Below are positions 35,530-43,926 of a stretch of DNA of 64,000 nt, piece after piece (the stretch's first letter is position 1; each line of letters starts with the position of its first letter). The position numbers and the translations under genes were made by a program. The DNA is from Saprospiraceae bacterium (lineage in GTDB: Bacteria > Bacteroidota > Bacteroidia > Chitinophagales > Saprospiraceae), in NCBI GenBank assembly GCA_016717265.1, contig JADKFX010000001.1, positions 1,562,501 to 1,626,500 of the forward strand. Direction: 5' to 3'. Below the pieces are notes generated by a model. That model made no database searches, had not been told where the DNA came from, and worked only from the letters and a program-made list of their open reading frames with translations.

Positions 35530-36249
35530 TTATGGTTCAAAGACAAATAAATTATTTTCGATATCAAACGCAATCAAGCCTTGATTTGAATAATACACTT
35601 TTAACTGGTCTTCATTTTCATAATTGCTATAAACATTTGCAAATTGATACTTACCTAATTTTATAGTGTTTAAAAATGCATACGTGCCAAGAAGTGCATC
35701 TTGAAAGCCCCTATCTAAAATAGGAATTTGTAAAACAAGAATTCGCTTAGGATCAAGTGGCGGATTTTTTAATTGAATATAAATTTGTAGAACATCCGCC
35801 ATTTGAATATCATCTAAATTACTTTTTATTTCATCAACAACAACATCCAGAGAAAATTCTATTGCCAAGAGTTTGGAAAGTTTTGTCGAAGTCGTAAGTT
35901 TTGAAAAGAGGACTCTTGTGGAATAATTCACCACACTCATTTGGAGTGAATCCTCAGGACATAGAATTTTAAACTGAAGCGAATTTCCATCAACAGTTTC
36001 AAACAAATGAGTTACCGTGAGCATCATGGTATCATTAAATTGATTAATATATTTCAATTCTTGTAACTTAGAGAAGTTCACCCAATCCCTGCTGCGGGAT
36101 GCAACTTGTAACGTCTCTGTATTATAAACCTTTGAACAAGGATTATAAGGGGTATCCTCTAGCGAACAAGAGAAAACTATTGATATTGGTAACAAGTATA
36201 AATAATATCGTTTCACCACACGCAATGGTTTATTAAAGATTAATTTCAT
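35530..36249 (-). CDS. Lipoprotein of unknown function
   Basis: The 239-residue protein has a lipoprotein signal: a positively charged N-terminus and a hydrophobic run to SIVFSC with Cys 28 as the acylated residue. The mature part is beta-rich with repeated I/L.F or V.L strands and no recognisable motif. It starts the two-gene unit with the DUF3179 gene 15 bases downstream. I do not recognise the family. Confidence 0.6.
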   Translation of the reverse strand: MKLIFNKPLRVVKRYYLYLLPISIVFSCSLEDTPYNPCSKVYNTETLQVASRSRDWVNFSKLQELKYINQFNDTMMLTVTHLFETVDGNSLQFKILCPEDSLQMSVVNYSTRVLFSKLTTSTKLSKLLAIEFSLDVVVDEIKSNLDDIQMADVLQIYIQLKNPPLDPKRILVLQIPILDRGFQDALLGTYAFLNTIKLGKYQFANVYSNYENEDQLKVYYSNQGLIAFDIENNLFVFEP

Positions 36250-36414
36250 TCTTTTACAAATCTAAGTTAAGGCATTTGTTTATAATTTGCATTAAGCCAA
36301 TTCTAATTTCAACGAACTAACTTTATAAGATTGCCGGGATTAAATTGTTAATGTCTCTCAAAGAGTCTATTAAACAGTTAAATTCTTTGGAATTTTGTAG
36401 AATAATATATCAAA

Positions 36415-37482
36415 ATGATCAAATTTAGAAAAGAATTAATAATCTCTGTGTTTATTGGAATTTTATTCGTGTGTTCGTGTAAATCGGATTCTAAGTCGAA
36501 TGCAGAGAGTCAGGCAGCAGCCCAAGCTTTACCTGAAGAATCTCAAACAGGGCAAACTTATGCAGTTACACTAGATGGAAAGAGACTTTTAGAATTGCCG
36601 GAACCAGATTCCATAAAAGAGAGAAATAAGAAAAATTTAGATGACTCCAGAATGTTTTATCTCGGCCATTTAACAGAAGTCAAATCATTTATTGCCTATG
36701 GTTATCAATGCATTGAGTCTGGGTTGGTTGAAAATGCTATCCAGGTTTTGAGCAAAGGAATTGAACAATTTCAGAATACAGCGGATTTGTATTTATATCG
36801 TGGAATTGCCTCTGTTCAAGGTAGGCAATTTGCTTCTGCGGTGAATGATTTTTGGAAGGCAGGTAAAGCAGTGGAGGGCCAAAAAGACATCAAAGGTCTA
36901 TTAGAAAAGTCAGAAACAGATAAGAAAATTAATGCTAGTTTGCATTATGAGATTTATAAATGGATGGGATTAGCTTTTCAATGTCAGGGTGATTTTTCGA
37001 ATGCTGAAAAAATGTATGAAGTTTGTGGAGATTTTTCAAATAATTCTGATTTGTATTGTATGGCGTATTATTGGCAATATCAGTCTTATATGAGAGCAAA
37101 CAGGCAAAAGGATGCTGAAGGAATTTTAACTACTATTGAACCAAAAATGTTTATTACGCCGGTAACAAAGCCTTATCTGGATGCACTTTTATATTACAAG
37201 GGAAGTATAAAGGAAGTGGATCTTGTAAATTTAGAAGAAAAGCCAAAGTCCTCCGCTGAAGCAAGAGATTGGAGTATAAAAGCTTATGCAATAGCAGTGA
37301 AGGCAATCATTGATAATAAACAGGCTAGACAAATCCAAGTTTTGGAAAAAATTCTGGAAAGTCCATTCTGGAATCAAATGCCATACATAGCTGCAGAAGC
37401 CGACTATCATGCTGTGAAAGGATTTAAGTATCAGGAAATGCAAACAAAAGAAATTAATTCAAATAGCAAAAAGTCAAAATAG
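36415..37482 (+). CDS. TPR-containing lipoprotein
   Basis: The 355-residue protein has a lipobox near C22 (FVCSCKSD), then a low-complexity Ser/Ala/Gln linker. Helical tetratricopeptide repeats follow (YGYQCIESGLVENAIQVLSK, LYLYRGIASVQGRQFASAV, YKWMGLAFQCQGDFSNAEKM). It ends in a Lys/Ser-rich tail. TPR lipoproteins act as scaffolds in the envelope; the partner here is unknown. Transcribed alone, upstream of the SPFH gene with about 95 bases between. Confidence 0.75.
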   Translation: MIKFRKELIISVFIGILFVCSCKSDSKSNAESQAAAQALPEESQTGQTYAVTLDGKRLLELPEPDSIKERNKKNLDDSRMFYLGHLTEVKSFIAYGYQCIESGLVENAIQVLSKGIEQFQNTADLYLYRGIASVQGRQFASAVNDFWKAGKAVEGQKDIKGLLEKSETDKKINASLHYEIYKWMGLAFQCQGDFSNAEKMYEVCGDFSNNSDLYCMAYYWQYQSYMRANRQKDAEGILTTIEPKMFITPVTKPYLDALLYYKGSIKEVDLVNLEEKPKSSAEARDWSIKAYAIAVKAIIDNKQARQIQVLEKILESPFWNQMPYIAAEADYHAVKGFKYQEMQTKEINSNSKKSK

Positions 37483-37525
37483 TAACTGCTTTCATCGTTG
37501 ATTTTTAAAGTATTGTCGATGAAAC

Positions 37526-37556
37526 TTGGTTTTGGATTTTCCTTGTAATACATTTG
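37526..37556 (+). promoter_or_regulatory. Bacteroidota-type promoter of the SPFH gene
   Basis: TTG at 37526-37528 (CTTG context), 20 nt, then TACATTTG at 37549-37556. The -7 box is a full match to TAnnTTTG and the spacing is right. Transcription would start near 37562, 15 bases before the ATG. Confidence 0.55.
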
Positions 37557-37576
37557 AATTCTAAATCTTTAAATGT

Positions 37577-38407
37577 ATGAATGAGAAACTTTTCAAGCCA
37601 TATTCTGGTTGGATTTTCCTGGTGTTAATTTTTGTTTTTATTGGAGGCATTCTATTGTTGGAGCCAATTCCATTAAAGATCGTTTGCGCCATTATCATGT
37701 TGTTGATTACACCAGGCTTTATCATCGTGAATCCAAATGGTTCCAAAGTAATGACTCTATTTGGTAAATATGTTGGTTCTGTAAAGCAAGATGGTTTTTT
37801 TTGGGCCAATCCATTTTTCAATAAACGAAATATGTCATTGCGGGCTAGAAATTTTGAAAGTGAGCGATTAAAAGTCAATGATAAAAGAGGAAATCCAATT
37901 CAGATAGGTGTAATCCTGGTATGGAAGGTAAAAGACACATTTAAAGCTCAATTTGAAGTAGAAGATTATATGCAATTTGTTAAAGTACAAACAGATGCTG
38001 CAGTTAGAAAACTTGCAGGCAGCTTTGCTTATGACCATGTGGATGATCACAATGAAATTACCCTTAGATCTGAAGAAAGCGAGGTGAACAGGTTATTGGA
38101 AAAAGAACTACAGGAACGATTATTAATTACAGGAATAGAAGTGCTGGAAGCACGAATTGGGTATTTGGCATATGCACCAGAAATTGCTGCTGCGATGTTA
38201 AAACGTCAACAAGCTGAAGCCATTGTATCTGCTCGTTTCAAAATTGTGGATGGCGCGATTGGAATGGTAGATGGCGCTCTTAAACAATTGGCAGAGAAGA
38301 ATATTGTAAGTTTAGATGCTCATGAGAAAGTTAGATTAGTAAGTAATTTAATGGTTGTTCTTTGTTCAGATAAGGAAACCACCCCAATTATTGAAACGAG
38401 TGCATAA
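37577..38407 (+). CDS. SPFH/band-7 domain membrane protein
   Basis: The 276-residue protein has two hydrophobic segments at the N-terminus (about 8-24 and 30-48) and then a band-7 domain: GFIIVNPNGSKVMTLFGKYVGS, IGVILVWKVKDTFKAQFEVEDY, QTDAAVRKLAG and the LLEKELQERLLITGIEVLEAR helix. A C-terminal helix follows (PEIAAAMLKRQQAEAIVSARFKIV). It matches the SPFH family common in Bacteroidota (prohibitin/stomatin-like), which organise membrane patches. No NfeD or slipin-type partner gene is adjacent, so the process it serves is unknown. Confidence 0.85.
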   Translation: MNEKLFKPYSGWIFLVLIFVFIGGILLLEPIPLKIVCAIIMLLITPGFIIVNPNGSKVMTLFGKYVGSVKQDGFFWANPFFNKRNMSLRARNFESERLKVNDKRGNPIQIGVILVWKVKDTFKAQFEVEDYMQFVKVQTDAAVRKLAGSFAYDHVDDHNEITLRSEESEVNRLLEKELQERLLITGIEVLEARIGYLAYAPEIAAAMLKRQQAEAIVSARFKIVDGAIGMVDGALKQLAEKNIVSLDAHEKVRLVSNLMVVLCSDKETTPIIETSA

Positions 38408-38462
38408 AAATTCTTAAATTAGTTTAAAGAACGTAGCTATAGCAAAGCCTCTGCTTTTGTTT

Positions 38463-38470
38463 TATTTTTG
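38463..38470 (+). promoter_or_regulatory. Candidate -7 box before uvrC
   Basis: TATTTTTG matches TAnnTTTG and ends 5 bases before the uvrC ATG. As at paaE, use of this box would give an almost leaderless message. No -33 partner at the expected distance. Confidence 0.3.
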
Positions 38471-38475
38471 CAAGA

Positions 38476-40305
38476 ATGACGCTGGATGATTTTAAGCTAT
38501 TATTGGAGGGCGGTATCCCAAAAGATCCGGGAGTGTATCGGTTCTTAGGGATCAACGAAGAAATTTTATATGTTGGAAAAGCCAAAAATCTTAAGAATCG
38601 CTTAAACTCTTATTTCGGCGATAAAAAGTATATTTTAGCAAAAACCAAAGCACTCGTTCGAAATGCTAAAAGTATTGAGTTTACGATAACGAATTCAGAG
38701 CAGGATGCCTTATTACTCGAAAATTCTCTTATTAAAACACACCAACCTAAGTATAATGTTATGCTTAAGGATGGTAAAACTTATGCGTATATCTGTATAA
38801 AGAAAGAGGATTTTCCCCGCGTTTTTTTTACTAGAAAGTTAATTAAAGATGGATCTACTTATTTTGGACCTTATGCGTCAAAATATAAAGCAGAAATTAT
38901 TTTGCAATTAATTAAAACATTATTTCCATTACGTACCTGTAATCTTAATTTGTCTCCTACAGCATTATCTAAAAATAGTTATAAAGTTTGTCTGGAGTAT
39001 CATATTAAAAATTGCAATGGTCCCTGTCAACATTTTGAATCCGTAGATGCTTACAAAAATAAGCTTGAACAAATTAAAAATATGTTAAAGGGACATCTTA
39101 AAAAGGTTCGGGAGTTTCTGCTTGATCAAATGAGATATCATGCTGAAAATATGGAATTTGAAAAGGCACAAGAGTGTAAAATTAAGCTGAGTGCATTTGA
39201 AGATTATCAAGGAAAATCAACAGTAGTAAGTACCTCCATTAAGGATGTTGATGTGTTTTCAATCGCATGGGATGACAACGATGCTTATATTCATTTTTTA
39301 AAAGTTATAGATGGGGCAATTATACATACCTACACCTTAGAGGCAAGTAAAAATTGTGATGATGATCCTGCCCAGATCCTTTCTCTTGCAGTACCCATGT
39401 TAAGGGAAAAATTTGATAGTATTGCGCCTGAAATCATCGTACCGCTTTTAGTATGTATCCCTGATAAAGAAGTAGAAATTACGATTCCAAAAGTTGGTGA
39501 CAAGAAAAAACTTTTGGACCTTTCGATAAGTAATATTCAGTATTATCAAATGCAGAAGCGAAGGGAACAGATGAATAAAGGGAGTAAATTATCTCCAACA
39601 GAGCGAATACTTAAAACCTTGCAAAATGATTTGCATTTGAAAGAAGTTCCCTTTCACATAGAATGTTTTGACAATTCAAATATTCAAGGTACAGACCCTG
39701 TTGCTGCTTGTGTAGTATTTAGAAATGCAAAGCCATTAAAAAAAGATTATCGCCATTTTAATATAAAAACCGTAGAGGGTCCAAATGATTTTGCATCTAT
39801 GGAAGAAGTGGTATACAGAAGATATAAACGCCTGATTGATGAAGGTCAAACCTTACCTCAGTTGGTCATCATTGATGGTGGTAAAGGTCAATTGTCATCT
39901 GCTATGAAAGCATTGCATGTTTTGGATTTGCACTCAAAAATGACAGTAGTTGGTATTGCAAAAAAATTGGAAGAAATCTATTTTCCGAATGATCCAATTC
40001 CGTTACATATAAATAAAAAGTCAGAATCTTTACGCCTTATTCAACAATTAAGAAATGAAGCGCATCGTTTTGGTTTAACATTTCATAGAAACCAGCGATC
40101 TAAAAATTTTATTAAAACGGAGTTAATTAATATTCAAGGAATCGGGGTAAAAACGGCACAAAAACTTTTAACAAGATTCGGTTCAGTTCACGGGATTAAA
40201 AATGCCCATCTTGATGAAATTGAAAAATCTGTTGGTAAGGAATTGGCAAAGAAATTAATTGCACATTTTGATTTGCATCATGTAGAAATTAAAGACGATC
40301 ATTAA
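38476..40305 (+). CDS. uvrC: Excinuclease ABC subunit C (UvrC)
   Basis: The 609-residue nucleotide excision repair nuclease makes both incisions with UvrB. It has the N-terminal GIY-YIG domain (GVYRFLGINEEILYVGKAKNLKNR and NSEQDALLLENSLI), a Cys motif region around YKVCLEYHIKNCNGPC, and a UVR segment (MEFEKAQECKIKLSAFED). The RNase H-like nuclease domain shows ECFDNSNIQGTDPVA and LVIIDGGKGQLS, and a C-terminal helix-hairpin-helix IQGIGVKTAQKLL follows. Full length for the family. Confidence 0.97.
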   Translation: MTLDDFKLLLEGGIPKDPGVYRFLGINEEILYVGKAKNLKNRLNSYFGDKKYILAKTKALVRNAKSIEFTITNSEQDALLLENSLIKTHQPKYNVMLKDGKTYAYICIKKEDFPRVFFTRKLIKDGSTYFGPYASKYKAEIILQLIKTLFPLRTCNLNLSPTALSKNSYKVCLEYHIKNCNGPCQHFESVDAYKNKLEQIKNMLKGHLKKVREFLLDQMRYHAENMEFEKAQECKIKLSAFEDYQGKSTVVSTSIKDVDVFSIAWDDNDAYIHFLKVIDGAIIHTYTLEASKNCDDDPAQILSLAVPMLREKFDSIAPEIIVPLLVCIPDKEVEITIPKVGDKKKLLDLSISNIQYYQMQKRREQMNKGSKLSPTERILKTLQNDLHLKEVPFHIECFDNSNIQGTDPVAACVVFRNAKPLKKDYRHFNIKTVEGPNDFASMEEVVYRRYKRLIDEGQTLPQLVIIDGGKGQLSSAMKALHVLDLHSKMTVVGIAKKLEEIYFPNDPIPLHINKKSESLRLIQQLRNEAHRFGLTFHRNQRSKNFIKTELINIQGIGVKTAQKLLTRFGSVHGIKNAHLDEIEKSVGKELAKKLIAHFDLHHVEIKDDH

Positions 40306-40315
40306 ATTGAAATCA

Positions 40316-41326
40316 ATGAAGGTAATAGTAACAGGAGGATGTGGTTATATTGGAAGTCATACCATGGTAGATTTAATTCAAAATGGCTTTGAAGTGATTT
40401 CTGTAGATTCATTGATTAATTCTAATGAAGATGTATTAGTCGGTATTGAAAAAATTACAGGTCAAAAGGTTAAAAATTATCAAATTGATTTATCTAAAGC
40501 GGATAGTTGGAGGCTTATAGAAAAGAATGAATCGGGAATCATTGGAATCATACATTTTGCAGCATTGAAAGCAGTTGGAGAATCTGTTAAAAAACCATTG
40601 GCCTATTATGAAAATAATGTAGGTGCATTGATGCAAGTACTTGAATGGATGAATTATTCAAATATTCCAAATTTGATTTTTTCATCTTCATGCACAGTTT
40701 ATGGAGAATCATCTGATTTACCTGTTGTTGAGTCCGCAGAATTCAGACCGACAGCATCTCCATATGGTCGAACAAAACAAATTTGTGAGTGGTTGATCCA
40801 GGATTTCTTTAAGACATCCGGTAAAAAGGCTATCTCCCTCCGGTATTTCAATCCGGCAGGAGCACATGACTCAATCCTTATTGGTGAAGCTGCATCTAAT
40901 ATAGCCTTAAATTTAGTGCCTGTAATTACAGAAACTGCTATAGGTAAACGAAAGTCAATGACAGTCTATGGCTCGGATTATAATACAAAAGATGGTACTT
41001 GTATACGCGATTATATTCATGTTATGGATTTAGCGGAGGCGCATACTTCGGCACTCCAATATTTGCTTAGTACTAAGCAAGAACTGCCGGATGATGCGTT
41101 CAATCTTGGCATGGGAAAAGGATTGAGTGTATTGGAAATTATTAAAGCCTTTGAAAAGGTAAGTGGTTTGAAATTTAATTATGAACTTGGCCCCAGACGA
41201 CCCGGAGATATCCCGGCCATTTTTGCAGATTCAACAAAAGCAAAGAGACTTTTAAATTGGGCGCCTAATCGAACTGTTGATGATATACTGAGAACAGCGT
41301 GGGAATGGGAAAACGTAAGAAATTAA
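40316..41326 (+). CDS. galE: UDP-glucose 4-epimerase
   Basis: The 336-residue short-chain dehydrogenase/reductase-type epimerase interconverts UDP-glucose and UDP-galactose. It starts at the ATG at 40316; an in-frame TTG at 40307, directly behind uvrC, is less likely. The NAD motif is VTGGCGYIGSH, the catalytic YxxxK is SPYGRTKQICEW, and LRYFNPAGAHDS, GTCIRDYIHVMDLA and RRPGDIPAIFADS are all GalE signatures. It follows uvrC with almost no gap. It feeds sugar nucleotides to surface glycans. Confidence 0.93.
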   Translation: MKVIVTGGCGYIGSHTMVDLIQNGFEVISVDSLINSNEDVLVGIEKITGQKVKNYQIDLSKADSWRLIEKNESGIIGIIHFAALKAVGESVKKPLAYYENNVGALMQVLEWMNYSNIPNLIFSSSCTVYGESSDLPVVESAEFRPTASPYGRTKQICEWLIQDFFKTSGKKAISLRYFNPAGAHDSILIGEAASNIALNLVPVITETAIGKRKSMTVYGSDYNTKDGTCIRDYIHVMDLAEAHTSALQYLLSTKQELPDDAFNLGMGKGLSVLEIIKAFEKVSGLKFNYELGPRRPGDIPAIFADSTKAKRLLNWAPNRTVDDILRTAWEWENVRN

Positions 41327-41486
41327 AAAATCTTTTTTCTATTGCGATTTTACATGTCATTTGAATAAGATCATTCGAATCAATAAATCAACTGAAATTT
41401 TATCATTGCAGGATCTTTTAAATGTTATAATAGATTTGGTAATAAGTAAACTGATTGAATATAAAACATAATAACTTTACTGCGAA

Positions 41487-41879
41487 ATGCCTTCTATTCT
41501 TAGGAAACTTGCACGAAATCCAAAAACCTTATTTCTGGTAGATGGCTTAGGAGCTTTGCTCACTGCTTTTTTATTGTTTGTAATTTTGATGCCATTCAAC
41601 AAGTATTTTGGAATGCCATTGGAAGTATTAAAATTCCTTGCGATTTTGGCAGGAATGTTTTGTATTTATTCGTTTGCATGCTTTTTCTTTTTATCCGACA
41701 ATTGGCATGCATTCCTATTTGCAATCAGCATTGCTAATTTGCTATATTGTTGTTTGACAATAAGCCTTGTAATTTATTATTACCAAAGGCTCACCATTTT
41801 AAGTTTGACTTACTTTTTAGTAGAAGTCATTTTAGTTAGTGGACTTATCTGGCTTGAAATAAAAGTATTACGCAAGTAA
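41487..41879 (+). CDS. Small four-helix membrane protein of unknown function
   Basis: The 130-residue protein has four hydrophobic helices at about 15-35, 45-70, 77-97 and 103-125. They are rich in Phe, Leu and Tyr, with no charged motif inside the membrane. There is a positively charged start (MPSILRKLARNPK) and a C-terminal VLRK, so both ends are probably cytoplasmic. A TAACTTTA box precedes it by 7 bases. I do not recognise the family. Confidence 0.6.
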   Translation: MPSILRKLARNPKTLFLVDGLGALLTAFLLFVILMPFNKYFGMPLEVLKFLAILAGMFCIYSFACFFFLSDNWHAFLFAISIANLLYCCLTISLVIYYYQRLTILSLTYFLVEVILVSGLIWLEIKVLRK

Positions 41880-42172
41880 ATACAAATGTCAAAGGTTTTG
41901 TATTTTAAATATCATTATAAAATTATTCAAACCACTATTTTCACATAGGTAAAATAACGATTCAGATTCTTGCTAGGAATATTTATGCAAGTGTTTATAT
42001 TGCTGCATCGAATGAACCACAATCTAAGGGGTCGACTACTTTGAAAAGCTAAAATTCAATTTAATATTGCTAAGATTGTCCACGATATTCAGAAGAGTAG
42101 AAAAATTTGTTGGTTTAATATGATTTCAATATAAATTTTTATAAAAATTTCAATAGTTTATAAGTAATTGCT

Positions 42173-42724
42173 TTAGCTTGATTGTTGTAGAATATATTTT
42201 CTCCAAAAATAACCTCCAATTAATACAAAAAATGAAATCAACCCAATAAATTGTAATTCTGCTTTTAAAATATACCATCCATATTCAGTGAAGAAAGCTT
42301 GTAAGTTTAATGGTGAAACAGGTATGGGTCTAATAGAGAAAAAATATCGATCCGCCAAAAAGGGAGTAAAAAATCCTACTCCCAAACCTCCAGTTGTCAT
42401 GGCATCAAAAAGTCCATGGCTTATGGTGCACAAAAAATAATACCAACAAATGTTTAAAAATTTGATTTTATCTTTTCTAAACTCTTTAAAAAAGAGGGCA
42501 GTAATGATGATACTAAGTATGAATGCAAATACAATGGAATGGCTTAATCCGCGGTGTCCGAATATAGAATCATAGGGGATGCCATATTCAAATCCCAGGA
42601 CATCCAAATCAGGAATTATTGCACAACTAACAGACAAAAGTATTGTTGGTAACAATTTTGCTTTATAAGGTCTGAAGGGTGTCAGACTAAGAGCAAAAAG
42701 GGCATGGCCAAAAGCAGATGGCAT
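42173..42724 (-). CDS. YdjM-like membrane-bound metal-dependent hydrolase
   Basis: The 183-residue membrane protein has the family signature: MPSAFGHALFA at the start, then AIIPDLDVLGF, FGHRGLSHSIVFA and a later SHGLFDAMTTGG. Conserved His and Asp residues bind metal. These proteins (DUF457/YdjM-like) have four to five membrane segments and are often called inner-membrane metal-dependent hydrolases; the substrate is not known. The gene is 23 bases after hemW in the same direction, so they form an operon. Its stop is followed by a 293-base gap with nothing I can support. Confidence 0.85.
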   Translation of the reverse strand: MPSAFGHALFALSLTPFRPYKAKLLPTILLSVSCAIIPDLDVLGFEYGIPYDSIFGHRGLSHSIVFAFILSIIITALFFKEFRKDKIKFLNICWYYFLCTISHGLFDAMTTGGLGVGFFTPFLADRYFFSIRPIPVSPLNLQAFFTEYGWYILKAELQFIGLISFFVLIGGYFWRKYILQQSS

Positions 42725-42747
42725 AATTAGGTAGTATTCATTAAGAA

Positions 42748-43926
42748 TTATAAACCTACGAATAAATTTACACTAATTTGATCTGCAATGTATTTGCCTT
42801 TGCGGGTTAGACAATATTTTTCATTTATAATTGTCATATTTCCAATTTCGATTTGTTTTAGTACTTGAGATTTTATGTAGCTGAAGAATTCACCGAAATG
42901 ATGCTCAATATATACAAGGTCGAGGCCTTCAATCCGTCTCAATTGTAACATGAGATATTCATTACAATGGTTTTTCTTACTTAAGACTTCGGTTTCGAAA
43001 TAAATTAGATTGTTTTCAATAGCTTGAATATATAAATTATTATTGGCAATATTCCATCTACGGATGTCCCCTAAGTAAGAATGTGCAGCAGGACCAAATC
43101 CGAAATACGGCACGCCTTCCCAATATGCACTATTATGTTTTGCCCGAAAGGATTTCTTAGAGAAATTTGAAATTTCATAAGCTTCATAGGAATGAGCATC
43201 ACAAAAATCTAATAAGCAATCCATTTGCGTGAGATTAGAGAATTCTTCTGGAAGCTGAATTGTATTTAATTGTACTTTTTTATACAAATCAGTCTTTTCT
43301 TCCAAGGTGAGAGCATATGCTGAGAAATGAGGAGCTTGGTAGCCTAAAACATATTCTAAATTTTTTAACCAACTTTGATAATTCTGTCCTGGAAGTCCAT
43401 ACATTAGATCTATACTAAAATTTGAAAATCCAGCCTGGATTGTAAATTCGATAGCATCATGTGATTGTTTTACATTGTGCGCTCTATTCATCCAACGCAA
43501 ATCAGGTTCATGAAAAGATTGGACGCCAATACTTAGCCGGTTAATTCCAAGCTGAAGTAATTGATCCAAATAGCCTGGATTTAAATCGTCTGGGTTAGCT
43601 TCTAATGTAATTTCAGGATTTTTTGTTAATTTATAATTTGTGCGAATTGTATTTAATAATTTGTTAAGCTCAGATTCGTTTAGTAATGATGGGGTGCCAC
43701 CACCAAAATAAATAGATTGAATTATGAAACTATCTCCTTCTGCAGATCGCGTTTCAATTTCAAATATTAAGGCATTAAATAATAGGTTTTTTGTACGTAA
43801 ATTCGTTGAGAAATGAAAATTGCAATAGCTACATTTGCGCTTACAATAAGGAATATGTATGTATAAACCAGCAGGCTTGTATAACTCCTTTTCAACGATC
43901 TCCGTTTTTTCTGGTATTATCAGCAT
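42748..43926 (-). CDS. hemW: HemW-type radical SAM heme chaperone
   Basis: The 392-residue radical SAM protein has the cluster motif in YIHIPYCKRKCSYCNFHFS (C28, C32, C35), SIYFGGGTPSLL, LEANPDDLNP and RLSIGVQSFHEPDLRWMNRAH, then FSIDLMYGLPGQ and the C-terminal HemN-C region. Absence of the extra Cys of HemN (CxxxCxxCxC) points to HemW, a heme-transfer chaperone, not coproporphyrinogen oxidase. The N-terminus is about 18 residues longer than usual. Its first 68 bases overlap, head to head, the start of the Omp85-like gene on the other strand. Confidence 0.9.
   Translation of the reverse strand: MLIIPEKTEIVEKELYKPAGLYIHIPYCKRKCSYCNFHFSTNLRTKNLLFNALIFEIETRSAEGDSFIIQSIYFGGGTPSLLNESELNKLLNTIRTNYKLTKNPEITLEANPDDLNPGYLDQLLQLGINRLSIGVQSFHEPDLRWMNRAHNVKQSHDAIEFTIQAGFSNFSIDLMYGLPGQNYQSWLKNLEYVLGYQAPHFSAYALTLEEKTDLYKKVQLNTIQLPEEFSNLTQMDCLLDFCDAHSYEAYEISNFSKKSFRAKHNSAYWEGVPYFGFGPAAHSYLGDIRRWNIANNNLYIQAIENNLIYFETEVLSKKNHCNEYLMLQLRRIEGLDLVYIEHHFGEFFSYIKSQVLKQIEIGNMTIINEKYCLTRKGKYIADQISVNLFVGL

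Noticed and set aside
41880..42172. Possible small gene or RNA in the 293-base gap
   Set aside because: No open frame with a start and motif, no hairpin with T run; left unannotated.
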